Made by a program: the position numbers and the translations under genes
From: PWND01 sp964601515
GTDB lineage: Bacteria > Bacteroidota > Bacteroidia > Bacteroidales > UBA7960
Direction of reading: 5' to 3'
DNA: 41,292 bases
NCBI GenBank assembly: GCA_964601515.1
Contig: CAZRNU010000014.1
Span: forward strand, 1-41,292
Notes under the pieces: model-generated
Databases searched by the model: none
Told to the model about the DNA's origin: nothing
The model's input: only the letters and a program-made list of their open reading frames with translations
Shown here: positions 25,463 through 33,557 of the stretch, piece after piece
Layout: every line of letters starts with the position of its first letter
Position numbering within the stretch: position 1 is the first letter of the stretch

Positions 25463-25837
25463 ATGACAAAAGTTAAGGTAACAAAAATAAAAAGCGATAT
25501 AAAACAACCCAAAAATCAAAAGAGAACATTGGAAGCTCTTGGTTTGAGGAAAATCAACAGTAGTAATATTCTTGAAGCTAACCCTGCTATTTTAGGGATG
25601 ATTCAAAAGGTTAAGCACCTTGTAAAAGTTGAAGAAGTTACTCAAGATGTTCAAAAAAAACAGGTTGTGAAGAAAGAAGCTCCAAGAACTGCAGAAGTTA
25701 TAGAAACTGCAGTTAAAGATGCAAAAGTGAAAGCAGAACCAAAAACTAAAAAACCTGCTGCAAAAACAACTAAAGCAAAATCAGAAAAAGCTCCTGCAAA
25801 AAAGGTTACAAAACCTAAGAAAGAAGCTACTGAATAG
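25463..25837 (+). CDS. rpmD: 50S ribosomal protein L30 with long Lys/Ala-rich tail
   Basis: 124 residues. The first 59 (MTKVKVTKIKSDIKQPK ... ILGMIQKVKHLVKVEEV) form a complete L30, which is normally the whole protein. The remaining 65 are a low-complexity extension rich in Lys, Ala, Glu, Thr and Pro (e.g. KKPAAKTTKAKSEKAPAKK), resembling histone-H1-like or disordered nucleic-acid-binding tails. I chose ATG 25463 over the adjacent in-frame GTG (25460). There is no sign of frameshift: the tail is one open frame ending 42 nt before rplO. Confidence 0.92.
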   Translation: MTKVKVTKIKSDIKQPKNQKRTLEALGLRKINSSNILEANPAILGMIQKVKHLVKVEEVTQDVQKKQVVKKEAPRTAEVIETAVKDAKVKAEPKTKKPAAKTTKAKSEKAPAKKVTKPKKEATE

Positions 25838-25879
25838 CGATTTAATTAAAGTATTGGTAAACTATAAATTTATATAACA

Positions 25880-26326
25880 ATGGATTTAAGTAATCTTAAA
25901 CCGGCAAAAGGGTCAGTAAAGAAACGTAAAAGAATTGGACGTGGCGAAGGTTCTGGACATGGTGGTACTTCAACAAGAGGCCATAAAGGTGCAAAATCAC
26001 GCAGTGGTTATAAAAGCAAAGCCGGATTTGAAGGTGGTCAGATGTCGCTAACACGTAGAGTTCCTAAGTTTGGTTTTAAAAATCCAAATAGAGTAGAATA
26101 TAGCGGAGTTAATCTAGATATACTTCAAAAACTAAATGAAGAAAAAGGTTTAGAAAATATTAATCCTGCTGTTCTTATAGACAATGGTCTTGTGTCGAGA
26201 AATGATAGAGTAAAAATTCTTGGCAGAGGGAAATTATCAGCTAAATTAGAAGTAACTGCTCACGCTTTTTCTAAAGCGGCATTGCAAGCTATTGAGACAA
26301 GCGGTGGAAAAGCTAATTTGATTTAG
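25880..26326 (+). CDS. rplO: 50S ribosomal protein L15
   Basis: 148 residues. Late-assembly 50S protein. The long glycine/arginine N-terminal arm (KKRKRIGRGEGSGHGGTSTR) and GGQMSLTRRVPKFGF are diagnostic. secY follows after 56 nt. Confidence 0.97.
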   Translation: MDLSNLKPAKGSVKKRKRIGRGEGSGHGGTSTRGHKGAKSRSGYKSKAGFEGGQMSLTRRVPKFGFKNPNRVEYSGVNLDILQKLNEEKGLENINPAVLIDNGLVSRNDRVKILGRGKLSAKLEVTAHAFSKAALQAIETSGGKANLI

Positions 26327-26382
26327 TTTAGGTAAATAAAAATACACAAATAATTGGTAATACTTTTATAAAATTATTTTAG

Positions 26383-27750
26383 ATGAAACGTTTTATACAA
26401 ACCATCAAGAACATCTTCAAAATAGAAGACCTACGAATTAGAATAATTAATACACTTGGTATTATTCTAATATACCGTTTAGGCTCTTATGTTGTTTTAC
26501 CGGGCGTTGATCCTGGTCAGCTGGCTCAATTGCAAGCTCAAACTCAAGATGGTTTACTTGGACTGCTTAATATGTTCTCTGGTGGTGCTTTCTCAAACGC
26601 CTCCATTTTTGCGTTAGGAATTATGCCATACATTAGTGCCTCTATTGTTATTCAGCTTATGGGCATTGCAGTTCCATATTTTCAACGTCTACAGAAAGAG
26701 GGTGAAAGTGGAAGAAAGAAATTGAACCAGATTACAAGGTATCTTACTGTGATTATCACTGCAGCACAAGCCCCAGCATATATAGCTAACCTTGTGGGTA
26801 ATTTGCCTCCTGAAGCTATTTCTCCTTTTGATCCTTTATCAGCAGGTCCATCAACTTATTTTGTTATCTCTTCAGTTATTATTCTGATCGCAGGAACTAT
26901 GTTTGTGATGTGGCTTGGTGAAAGAATCACTGAGAAAGGTATTGGGAATGGAATTTCTCTGATAATTATGATAGGTATTATTGCTAATCTTCCTTTTGCT
27001 TTGTTTGGTGAATTTGCGGCAAGATTAACCGGTCAAGGAGGCGGACTTGTTATTTTTCTCGTTGAAATTGTAGTCTTATTAGGAGTAATTATTTTATGTA
27101 TATTGCTTGTTCAGGGTACAAGAAGAATTCCTGTACAGTTTGCTAAAAGAATTGTTGGAAACAAACAATATGGTGGGGTTAGACAGTATATCCCTTTGAA
27201 AGTGAATGCAGCGGGTGTTATGCCTATCATCTTTGCACAAGCAATTATGTTTATACCAATTACTTTAGTTGGATTTGCTGATTCTGATGCTTTAAGCGGA
27301 ATAGCTGCAAGTTTTTCAAATTTTACAGGTTTTTGGTATAATTTCACGTTCGCAGTTTTAATTATTCTGTTTACTTATTTCTATACTGCTATTACAGTAA
27401 ACCCAAGCCAAATGGCTGAAGATATGAAGAAAAACGGAGGATTTATTCCTGGCGTAAAACCAGGAAAAAAGACTGCTGAGTTTATTGATAATGTTATGTC
27501 TAAAATTACTTTGCCCGGGTCTTTCTTCCTAGCATTTGTAGCTATTATGCCGGCATTAGTTAGTATTTTTGGTGTTACAGGTCAGTTTGCTCAATTCTTT
27601 GGAGGTACATCATTGTTGATAATGGTGGGTGTTGTACTAGATACATTGCAACAGATAGAAAGCCACTTATTAATGAGACATTATGATGGATTAACTAAAT
27701 CCGGAAGAATAAAAGGTAGGGCTTCATCTGCTATGGGTATGGCAGGTTAA
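26383..27750 (+). CDS. secY: Protein translocase channel subunit SecY
   Basis: 455 residues, about ten membrane helices. Forms the inner-membrane protein-conducting channel with SecE/SecG. Seen: N-terminal helix LRIRIINTLGIILIYRLGSY, the plug region GGAFSNASIFALGIMPYISA, the cytoplasmic loop with QGTRRIPVQFAKR (SecA/ribosome contact), and ITVNPSQMAEDMKKNGGFIP. Standard position after rplO; adk, which often follows secY elsewhere, is absent and map follows after 11 nt. Confidence 0.98.
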   Translation: MKRFIQTIKNIFKIEDLRIRIINTLGIILIYRLGSYVVLPGVDPGQLAQLQAQTQDGLLGLLNMFSGGAFSNASIFALGIMPYISASIVIQLMGIAVPYFQRLQKEGESGRKKLNQITRYLTVIITAAQAPAYIANLVGNLPPEAISPFDPLSAGPSTYFVISSVIILIAGTMFVMWLGERITEKGIGNGISLIIMIGIIANLPFALFGEFAARLTGQGGGLVIFLVEIVVLLGVIILCILLVQGTRRIPVQFAKRIVGNKQYGGVRQYIPLKVNAAGVMPIIFAQAIMFIPITLVGFADSDALSGIAASFSNFTGFWYNFTFAVLIILFTYFYTAITVNPSQMAEDMKKNGGFIPGVKPGKKTAEFIDNVMSKITLPGSFFLAFVAIMPALVSIFGVTGQFAQFFGGTSLLIMVGVVLDTLQQIESHLLMRHYDGLTKSGRIKGRASSAMGMAG

Positions 27751-27761
27751 TACCTGACGTT

Positions 27762-28565
27762 ATGATTGAATATAAAAATAAAGAAGAAATAGAATTAATT
27801 CGTAATAGTTCTTTGCTTGTTGCTAAAACGTTGGCTGAAGTTGCCCGAAATATTCGTCCGGGAATTTCTACAAAGCAATTAGATGATATCGCTGAATCAT
27901 TTATAAGGGACAATAAAGCGTTGCCTGGGTTTAAAGGTTACAGGGGATTTCCCGCTACCTTATGTGTTAGCCCAAATGATGTTGTTGTCCATGGGATTCC
28001 ATCAAATAAGGAATTAAAAGATGGAGATATTGTTTCAGTAGATTGTGGAGTTTTACTAAATGGTTTTTATGGTGATTCCGCATTTACATTTGCTGTTGGT
28101 GAAATTTCCGAACAACTCAAGCGGCTGTTAAAGGTTACATACAATTGCCTTTTAATTGGAATTGAAAAAGCAGTAGATGGTAACTTTCTGGGTGATATTT
28201 CATGTGCAATTCAGTATAATGCTGAAAAAGAGGGGTTTTCAGTTGTTCGCGAACTAGTGGGGCATGGTGTTGGTAGAAATCTACACGAAGCTCCGGAAGT
28301 TCCTAACTACGGAAAACATGGAAAAGGCTTGAAATTAAAAGAAGGTCTTGTGATTGCAGTAGAGCCTATGATAAATTTAGGCGTTAAAAATATAGTTCAA
28401 GACAGAGATGGTTGGACTATCAGAACTGCAGACCGTAAACCGTCTGCACATTTTGAACACACTATTGCTGTTGGAAAAGACAAAGTAGATGTTTTATCAA
28501 CGTTTAAGTACATCGAAGAAGCGTTACAATCTAATAACAATAATACAATTATAAACAATAATTAG
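27762..28565 (+). CDS. map: Methionine aminopeptidase, type I
   Basis: 267 residues. Removes the initiator Met from new proteins. Metal ligands and the catalytic His are all visible: H77 (VVVHGIP), D94 (VSVDCGV), D105 (YGDSAFT), H168 (VGHGVG), E201 (AVEPM), E232 (FEHTIAV). It has no N-terminal zinc extension. The protein ends in an odd Asn-rich tail (SNNNNTIINNN) coded by an AAT/AAC-rich stretch just before infA (3-nt gap). Confidence 0.97.
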   Translation: MIEYKNKEEIELIRNSSLLVAKTLAEVARNIRPGISTKQLDDIAESFIRDNKALPGFKGYRGFPATLCVSPNDVVVHGIPSNKELKDGDIVSVDCGVLLNGFYGDSAFTFAVGEISEQLKRLLKVTYNCLLIGIEKAVDGNFLGDISCAIQYNAEKEGFSVVRELVGHGVGRNLHEAPEVPNYGKHGKGLKLKEGLVIAVEPMINLGVKNIVQDRDGWTIRTADRKPSAHFEHTIAVGKDKVDVLSTFKYIEEALQSNNNNTIINNN

Positions 28566-28568
28566 TTT

Positions 28569-28787
28569 ATGGCAAAACAATCTTCAATACAACAAGACGG
28601 TACTGTGATAGAATCTCTTGGTAATGCATTGTTTCGCGTAGAGCTTGAAAATGGTCATGTTATTACAGCTCATATTTCAGGTAAAATGCGAATGCATTAT
28701 ATAAAGATTCTTCCGGGAGATAAAGTGAAGATAGAAATGTCGCCATATGACTTAACTAAAGGACGTATCACCTTTAGGTACAAATAA
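28569..28787 (+). CDS. infA: Translation initiation factor IF-1
   Basis: 72 residues, exactly the usual length. OB-fold factor occupying the A site during initiation. FRVELENGHVITAHISGKMR and RITFRYK are diagnostic. Bacteroidota order secY-map-infA-rpmJ. Confidence 0.97.
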   Translation: MAKQSSIQQDGTVIESLGNALFRVELENGHVITAHISGKMRMHYIKILPGDKVKIEMSPYDLTKGRITFRYK

Positions 28788-28819
28788 AGAAAGTATTCCG
28801 AATTTCAAAAACTGGAAAA

Positions 28820-28936
28820 ATGAAAGTCAGAGTTTCTGTTAAGAAAAGAAGTCCCGAGTGCAAAATCATAAGACGCAATGGGAAAATTTATGTAATTAAC
28901 AAAAAGAATCCCAAGTTTAAACAACGTCAGGGATAA
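28820..28936 (+). CDS. rpmJ: 50S ribosomal protein L36, zinc ligands lost
   Basis: 38 residues: starts MKVRVSVKKRSPECK and ends KKNPKFKQRQG. It binds near helices 42 and 89-91 of 23S rRNA late in assembly. The classical zinc ribbon uses Cys11, Cys14, Cys27 and His33; here these are Ser11, Cys14, Asn27 and Phe33, so zinc cannot be held. The fold, length and place between infA and rpsM are normal, so it is functional rather than a pseudogene. Confidence 0.96.
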   Translation: MKVRVSVKKRSPECKIIRRNGKIYVINKKNPKFKQRQG

Positions 28937-28966
28937 TCATTAAATCAATAAATACGAACAATAACT

Positions 28967-29344
28967 ATGGCACGTATAGCAGGAATTGACATCCCAAGAA
29001 ACAAAAGAGGCGAAATTAGCCTTACGTATATCTATGGAATTGGCAGAAGTAATGCAAGAAAAATTTTAGCAACAGCCGGTGTCGACTTAAATAAAAAAGT
29101 TGAGACCTGGAATGATGATGAAATTACAGCAATTCGTAATGTAATTAACGAAGAGTTTAAAGTAGAAGGTGGATTGCGTTCTGAAGTTCAAATGAACATT
29201 AAACGATTAATGGATATCGGTTGTTATAGGGGTATTCGTCATCGTACAGGATTACCATTGCGCGGTCAAAAAACTAAAAATAACGCCCGCACAAGAAAAG
29301 GAAAAAGAAAAACAGTTGCTAATAAGAAAAAAGCTACTAAATAA
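28967..29344 (+). CDS. rpsM: 30S ribosomal protein S13
   Basis: 125 residues. Head protein contacting P-site tRNA and forming bridges to L5. ARIAGIDIPRNKRGEISLTY and HRTGLPLRGQKTKNNARTRK are hallmarks. First gene of the alpha segment; a perfect hairpin follows in the gap to rpsK. Confidence 0.98.
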   Translation: MARIAGIDIPRNKRGEISLTYIYGIGRSNARKILATAGVDLNKKVETWNDDEITAIRNVINEEFKVEGGLRSEVQMNIKRLMDIGCYRGIRHRTGLPLRGQKTKNNARTRKGKRKTVANKKKATK

Positions 29345-29351
29345 TTTTTTG

Positions 29352-29368
29352 AAGCAGTTAAACTGCTT
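29352..29368 (+). other. Perfect hairpin between rpsM and rpsK
   Basis: AAGCAGTT (29352-29359), A, AACTGCTT (29361-29368): an 8-bp perfect inverted repeat, 3-nt effective loop. No U-tract follows (GATCAGAAAC), so it is not an intrinsic terminator for the + strand. It may be a processing/stability element or a protein-binding site in the alpha segment. Confidence 0.5.
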
Positions 29369-29392
29369 GATCAGAAACAATAATTAAAAATT

Positions 29393-29794
29393 ATGGCAAA
29401 ACAACAAGTTAAAGGCTCACGTAGTTCGAAAAAAAGAGTGGTAAAGGTAGAACCTATCGGACAGGCTCATATCTCTGCATCTTTTAACAACATCATCATA
29501 ACCCTTGCTAATAATAACGGTGAGGTTATTTCTTGGGCTTCAGCAGGGAAAATGGGATTTAAAGGCTCTAAGAAGAACACTCCTTATGCCAGCCAGATGG
29601 CTGCTGCTGATGCTGCGAAAGTTGCTTACGACCTTGGTTTAAGAAAGGTTAAAGTTTATGTTAAAGGTCCTGGTTCTGGAAGAGAAGCAGCTATTCGTAC
29701 AATTCATTCCTCAGGTATTGAGGTTATGGAAATTGTAGATACTACTCCATTACCGCATAATGGATGTAGACCTCCAAAAAGAAGAAGAGTATAG
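29393..29794 (+). CDS. rpsK: 30S ribosomal protein S11
   Basis: 133 residues. Platform protein lining the E-site mRNA path. Has a basic N-terminal extension (KQQVKGSRSSKKRVVK), then GQAHISASFNNIIITLA and the invariant end PLPHNGCRPPKRRRV. Confidence 0.98.
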   Translation: MAKQQVKGSRSSKKRVVKVEPIGQAHISASFNNIIITLANNNGEVISWASAGKMGFKGSKKNTPYASQMAAADAAKVAYDLGLRKVKVYVKGPGSGREAAIRTIHSSGIEVMEIVDTTPLPHNGCRPPKRRRV

Positions 29795-29825
29795 TTTTGT
29801 TACATTGAAGATAAAATAAAAAAAC

Positions 29826-30431
29826 ATGGCACGATATACAGGTCCAACAAGTAAAATTGCGAGAAAATTTGGTGAGCCAATTTTTGGCGCAGATAAAGCG
29901 TTTGAAAAGAAAAAATATCCTCCGGGAATGCACGGAGCTAACAAAAAAAGAAGAAAATTGTCTGAATATGGTACTCAGCTTCTTGAAAAACAAAAAGCTA
30001 AGTATACTTATGGAGTACTTGAAAAACAGTTTTCAAATCTTTTCCAAGAAGCTCACAGAAGAAAAGGAATTACTGGTGAGATTCTTTTGCAATTGTTAGA
30101 AGCTAGATTAGATAACGTCGTTTTTAGAATCGGCATTGCTCCTACTCGTAGAGCTGCAAGACAGCTTGTAGGTCACAGACATATAACTGTTAATGGTAAT
30201 ATTGTTAATATACCATCTTATTCAGTTAAACCTGGTGATGTAATTGGAGTAAGAGAAAAATCCAAAAGTCTTGAAATTGTATCTGAAGCGTTGTCTTCTA
30301 GATCTAATAATTTCTCATGGATTGAATGGGATAATGAGAATAATACAGGTAAGTTTATGAACTATCCTGAAAGAGAAGTTATTCCTGAGAATATTAAAGA
30401 ACAACTAATCGTTGAACTTTACTCTAAATAA
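29826..30431 (+). CDS. rpsD: 30S ribosomal protein S4
   Basis: 201 residues. Primary 16S binder and mRNA-entry helicase partner. The N-terminal domain lacks the zinc cysteines (ARYTGPTSKIARKFGEPIFG), and the S4 RNA-binding domain is clear (RLDNVVFRIGIAPTRRAARQ, GHRHITVNGNIVNIPSY). It sits between rpsK and rpoA as usual. Confidence 0.98.
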   Translation: MARYTGPTSKIARKFGEPIFGADKAFEKKKYPPGMHGANKKRRKLSEYGTQLLEKQKAKYTYGVLEKQFSNLFQEAHRRKGITGEILLQLLEARLDNVVFRIGIAPTRRAARQLVGHRHITVNGNIVNIPSYSVKPGDVIGVREKSKSLEIVSEALSSRSNNFSWIEWDNENNTGKFMNYPEREVIPENIKEQLIVELYSK

Positions 30432-30472
30432 TAATATATAACAGCTTTATATAAACCCAAAAGCAAAAATAA

Positions 30473-31465
30473 ATGGCAATATTAGCATTTCAAAAACCCG
30501 ATAAGGTTATCATGCTCGAATCTGATGACAGAACCGGTAAATTCGAGTTCAGACCATTAGAACCTGGTTATGGTATTACTATTGGAAACGCTTTAAGAAG
30601 AATTTTGCTTTCTTCTCTGGAAGGGTTTGCAATTACTTCTATTAGAATAGAAGGAGTTGAACACGAATTCTCTACCCTAAAAGGTGTAGTGGAAGATGTT
30701 ACCGAAATAGTTCTTAATATTAAGCAAATCAGATTTAAACAGCAGATTGAAGGTGAAAACAGTGAAAAAGTTACTGTTAGCATTTCCGGACAGGATGTTT
30801 TTAAAGCTGGCGACCTAAATGCGTATTTATCAAACTTTCAGGTATTGAATCCTGAAGTGGTTATTTGCAATTTAGAACCTGGGGTGACTCTTACAATGGA
30901 ATTTGTTATTGAACATGGTAGAGGATATGTTTCTGCAGAAGATAATAAAGGAATAAACCCTGTAATTGGACAAATAGCAGTTGATTCTATCTTTACCCCA
31001 ATTAAAAATGTTAATTACGTTGTAGAGAACTATCGCGTTGAACAAAAAACTGACTATGAAAAACTTATTATGAATATTCAGTCAGATGGTTCAATTACTC
31101 CAAAAGAAGCTTTGAAAGAGGCTGCGAAAATTTTGATTCATCACTTCATGTTGTTCTCTGATGAGAAAATAACTATCGACACAGAAGAAAAATCGGCAAG
31201 TGAAGAATTTGATGAGACTTCACTGCATATGAGACAACTTCTTAAAACTAAATTAGTAGATCTTGATTTATCTGTTAGGGCTTTAAATTGCTTAAAAGCT
31301 GCTGATGTTGAAACACTTGCAGATTTAGTTTCATTAAATAAACATGATTTATTGAAATTTAGGAACTTTGGCAAAAAGTCATTAACTGAATTGGAAGAGC
31401 TTATCAAGTCAAAGAATCTTACATTTGGAATGAATCTTTCGAAATACAAATTAGATAAGGAATAA
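30473..31465 (+). CDS. rpoA: RNA polymerase subunit alpha
   Basis: 330 residues. N-terminal dimerisation domain (about 1-230) with PGYGITIGNALRRILLSSL, a linker, and a C-terminal domain (about 255-330) with two helix-hairpin-helix motifs (VRALNCLKAADVETLADL, FRNFGKKSLTELEELI). It nucleates polymerase assembly and its C-terminal domain meets activators and UP elements. rplQ follows after 5 nt. Confidence 0.98.
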   Translation: MAILAFQKPDKVIMLESDDRTGKFEFRPLEPGYGITIGNALRRILLSSLEGFAITSIRIEGVEHEFSTLKGVVEDVTEIVLNIKQIRFKQQIEGENSEKVTVSISGQDVFKAGDLNAYLSNFQVLNPEVVICNLEPGVTLTMEFVIEHGRGYVSAEDNKGINPVIGQIAVDSIFTPIKNVNYVVENYRVEQKTDYEKLIMNIQSDGSITPKEALKEAAKILIHHFMLFSDEKITIDTEEKSASEEFDETSLHMRQLLKTKLVDLDLSVRALNCLKAADVETLADLVSLNKHDLLKFRNFGKKSLTELEELIKSKNLTFGMNLSKYKLDKE

Positions 31466-31470
31466 GGAAA

Positions 31471-32073
31471 ATGAGACACAGAAAGAAAATTAATCATCTG
31501 GGTAGAACATCATCTCACAGACAAGCTACCCTTGCAAATATGGCTAGCTCGCTTATAATTCACAAAAGAATTAGCACAACTCTTGCCAAAGCGAAAGCGC
31601 TAAAAGTATATGTTGAGCCATTAATAACAAAATCTAAAGTTGATTCAACTCATTCAAGAAGAACAGTTTTTAGCTATCTTGGAAATAAAAATGCTGTAAG
31701 TGAGCTTTTTAGAGAAATATCTCAGAAGATTGCTGATAGACCAGGTGGTTATACTAGAATCCTGAAAACAGGATTTCGTAAAGGCGACGGTGCTGAAATG
31801 TGCTTTATTGAGCTCGTTGATTATAACCTAAATATGCTTAAATCTGCTGAAGAATCTCAACAAAAGAAAACACGTAGGGGTAAAGCTAAGAAGAAGGATG
31901 AGGATGCAACAGCTCCTGTGAAAAAGGATAAAGTTGTTGAAAAGACTGAATCAGAAGAAGTTGTAGAAGAACCTAAAGCTGAAGTAACAGCTGATGAATC
32001 TCCGGTGGTTGAAGCTGAAACTGCAACCGAAAATGAAGAGAAGAAAGACGAAGAAGAAAAAGCATCTGAATAG
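31471..32073 (+). CDS. rplQ: 50S ribosomal protein L17 with long charged tail
   Basis: 200 residues. Core L17 is about 1-122 (MRHRKKINHLGRTSSHRQAT ... AEMCFIELVDYN) and lies near the tunnel exit. Residues about 123-200 are a disordered, low-complexity extension, first basic (KKTRRGKAKKKDE), then strongly acidic (EEVVEEPKAEV, ENEEKKDEEEKASE). C-terminal extensions of L17 occur in Bacteroidota; this one is 78 residues. An AAGGA precedes the ATG. Last gene of the cluster, followed by a strong terminator. Confidence 0.96.
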   Translation: MRHRKKINHLGRTSSHRQATLANMASSLIIHKRISTTLAKAKALKVYVEPLITKSKVDSTHSRRTVFSYLGNKNAVSELFREISQKIADRPGGYTRILKTGFRKGDGAEMCFIELVDYNLNMLKSAEESQQKKTRRGKAKKKDEDATAPVKKDKVVEKTESEEVVEEPKAEVTADESPVVEAETATENEEKKDEEEKASE

Positions 32074-32104
32074 TTTTTTAATTTTCAATTTCATAATATA
32101 TTTT

Positions 32105-32145
32105 AAAAGGATAAAGTACTTGGTGCTTTATCCTTTTTTATTTTT
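32105..32145 (+). terminator. Strong intrinsic terminator after rplQ
   Basis: 15-bp stem, AAAAGGATAAAGTAC (32105-32119) / GTGCTTTATCCTTTT (32123-32137), with one G-U pair, followed by a T-rich run (to about 32145). It closes the super-cluster and separates it from eno. Confidence 0.92.
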
Positions 32146-32207
32146 ACCTTTATTGCTTTGTTTATGGAAAAAAAGTATTAATTGAATTTTTTTTAAAATT
32201 ATTGGTT

Positions 32208-33500
32208 ATGAGTCAGATAATAAACATTTTCGCCAGACAAATCCTTGATTCAAGAGGAAATCCAACTATTGAAGTTGATGTAATTACTGAAAATGGAATA
32301 CTAGGTAGAGCAGCAGTACCTTCTGGAGCATCTACTGGTGTTCATGAAGCTGTTGAACTTAGAGATGGAGATAAAGAAAATTATCTTGGAAAAGGTGTAC
32401 TTAAAGCTGTTAACAACGTTAACAATATTATTAATAATGAACTTAAAGGGTTTTATGTTACAAATCAAGGATTGATTGATAAAACAATGCTTGAGATAGA
32501 TGGAACCCCTAATAAAGCTAGCCTTGGTGCTAATGCAATTTTGGGTGTATCACTTGCAGTTGCTAACGCCGCTGCTCAAGAAACCGGGCAACCATTATTC
32601 AGATATATTGGAGGAGTTAATGCCAATACATTGCCGATTCCAATGATGAATATAATAAATGGTGGATCGCATGCAGACAATAGTGTTGATTTCCAGGAGT
32701 TTATGGTAATGCCTGTTGGAGCAGCATCATTTAGTCATGCAATCAAAATGGGTGCTGAAATTTTTCATCACCTTAAAGCTGTTTTAAAGAAAAGTGGCTA
32801 CTCTACTAATGTTGGTGATGAAGGTGGTTTTGCTCCTAATTTAAAAGCAAATGAAGAAGCAATTCAAGTAATTCTTAAAGCAATTGAAAATGCAGGCTAT
32901 ATTCCTGGAGTTGATGTATATATTGCTCTTGATCCTGCAGCTAGTGAGTATTATATTCCTGAAGAAAATGTTTATCATTTACATAAATCCACAGGAGACA
33001 AATTGACTCCTGCACAAATGGTTGATTTCTGGGCTGATTGGGTTAGAAAGTACCCAATTATTTCTATCGAAGATGGTATGGCTGAAGATGATTGGGATGG
33101 ATGGAAACTTATGACTGATAATATGGGAGATAAAATACAGCTTGTTGGGGATGACTTATTTGTCACTAATGTTTTGCGCCTACAAGAAGGAATTGATAAG
33201 AAGATAGCCAATTCAATATTAGTGAAAGTTAACCAGATAGGCTCTTTAACTGAAACAATTAACACGGTGAATCTTGCTAATAAGAATTCATACACAAATA
33301 TTATTAGCCATCGTTCAGGTGAAACTGAAGATACAACAATTGCAGATTTAGCAGTTGCATTAAACTCCGGACAAATCAAAACCGGTTCTGCTTGCAGGTC
33401 TGAGAGAATTGCAAAATATAACCAACTTATCAGAATTGAAGAAATGCTTGGAGAATCAGCAGTATATCTTGGAAAAAACTTCAAATTTGCCAAAAAATAA
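32208..33500 (+). CDS. eno: Enolase
   Basis: 430 residues. Converts 2-phosphoglycerate to phosphoenolpyruvate in the cytosol. SGASTGVHEAVELRDGD, the catalytic Lys340 (VKVNQIGSLTET), GDDLFVTN and SHRSGETEDTTIADLAV are all intact. I chose ATG 32208 (MSQIINIFARQILDSRG, the usual start) over an in-frame TTG 6 nt upstream. No clean promoter is visible in the short gap; the best -7-like strings are TACCTTTA (32145) and TTGCTTTG (32153), each one base off consensus. It ends in its own terminator. Confidence 0.97.
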   Translation: MSQIINIFARQILDSRGNPTIEVDVITENGILGRAAVPSGASTGVHEAVELRDGDKENYLGKGVLKAVNNVNNIINNELKGFYVTNQGLIDKTMLEIDGTPNKASLGANAILGVSLAVANAAAQETGQPLFRYIGGVNANTLPIPMMNIINGGSHADNSVDFQEFMVMPVGAASFSHAIKMGAEIFHHLKAVLKKSGYSTNVGDEGGFAPNLKANEEAIQVILKAIENAGYIPGVDVYIALDPAASEYYIPEENVYHLHKSTGDKLTPAQMVDFWADWVRKYPIISIEDGMAEDDWDGWKLMTDNMGDKIQLVGDDLFVTNVLRLQEGIDKKIANSILVKVNQIGSLTETINTVNLANKNSYTNIISHRSGETEDTTIADLAVALNSGQIKTGSACRSERIAKYNQLIRIEEMLGESAVYLGKNFKFAKK

Positions 33501-33508
33501 TAAACTAG

Positions 33509-33550
33509 CAGGTCATAGCAATTGTTTTAATGTTATGACCTGTTTTATTC
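33509..33550 (+). terminator. Intrinsic terminator after eno
   Basis: 9-bp perfect stem CAGGTCATA (33509-33517) / TATGACCTG (33534-33542), followed by TTTTATTCTTTTT. The run of T reaches the next start codon at 33558, so the following gene's 5' region is very short or it depends on read-through. Confidence 0.85.
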
Positions 33551-33557
33551 TTTTTAT

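Noticed and set aside
28820..28936. rpmJ as a decayed pseudogene because its zinc ligands are lost
   Set aside because: Length, termini and core residues are intact and the gene keeps its conserved place; zinc-free L36 is known in this phylum.
32145..32160. Promoter for eno
   Set aside because: The two -7-like strings each miss consensus and no TTG lies at the right distance, so I did not list it as a feature.
32975..33493. A 172-codon - strand frame inside eno
   Set aside because: Antisense shadow of a highly conserved gene; no recognisable protein.
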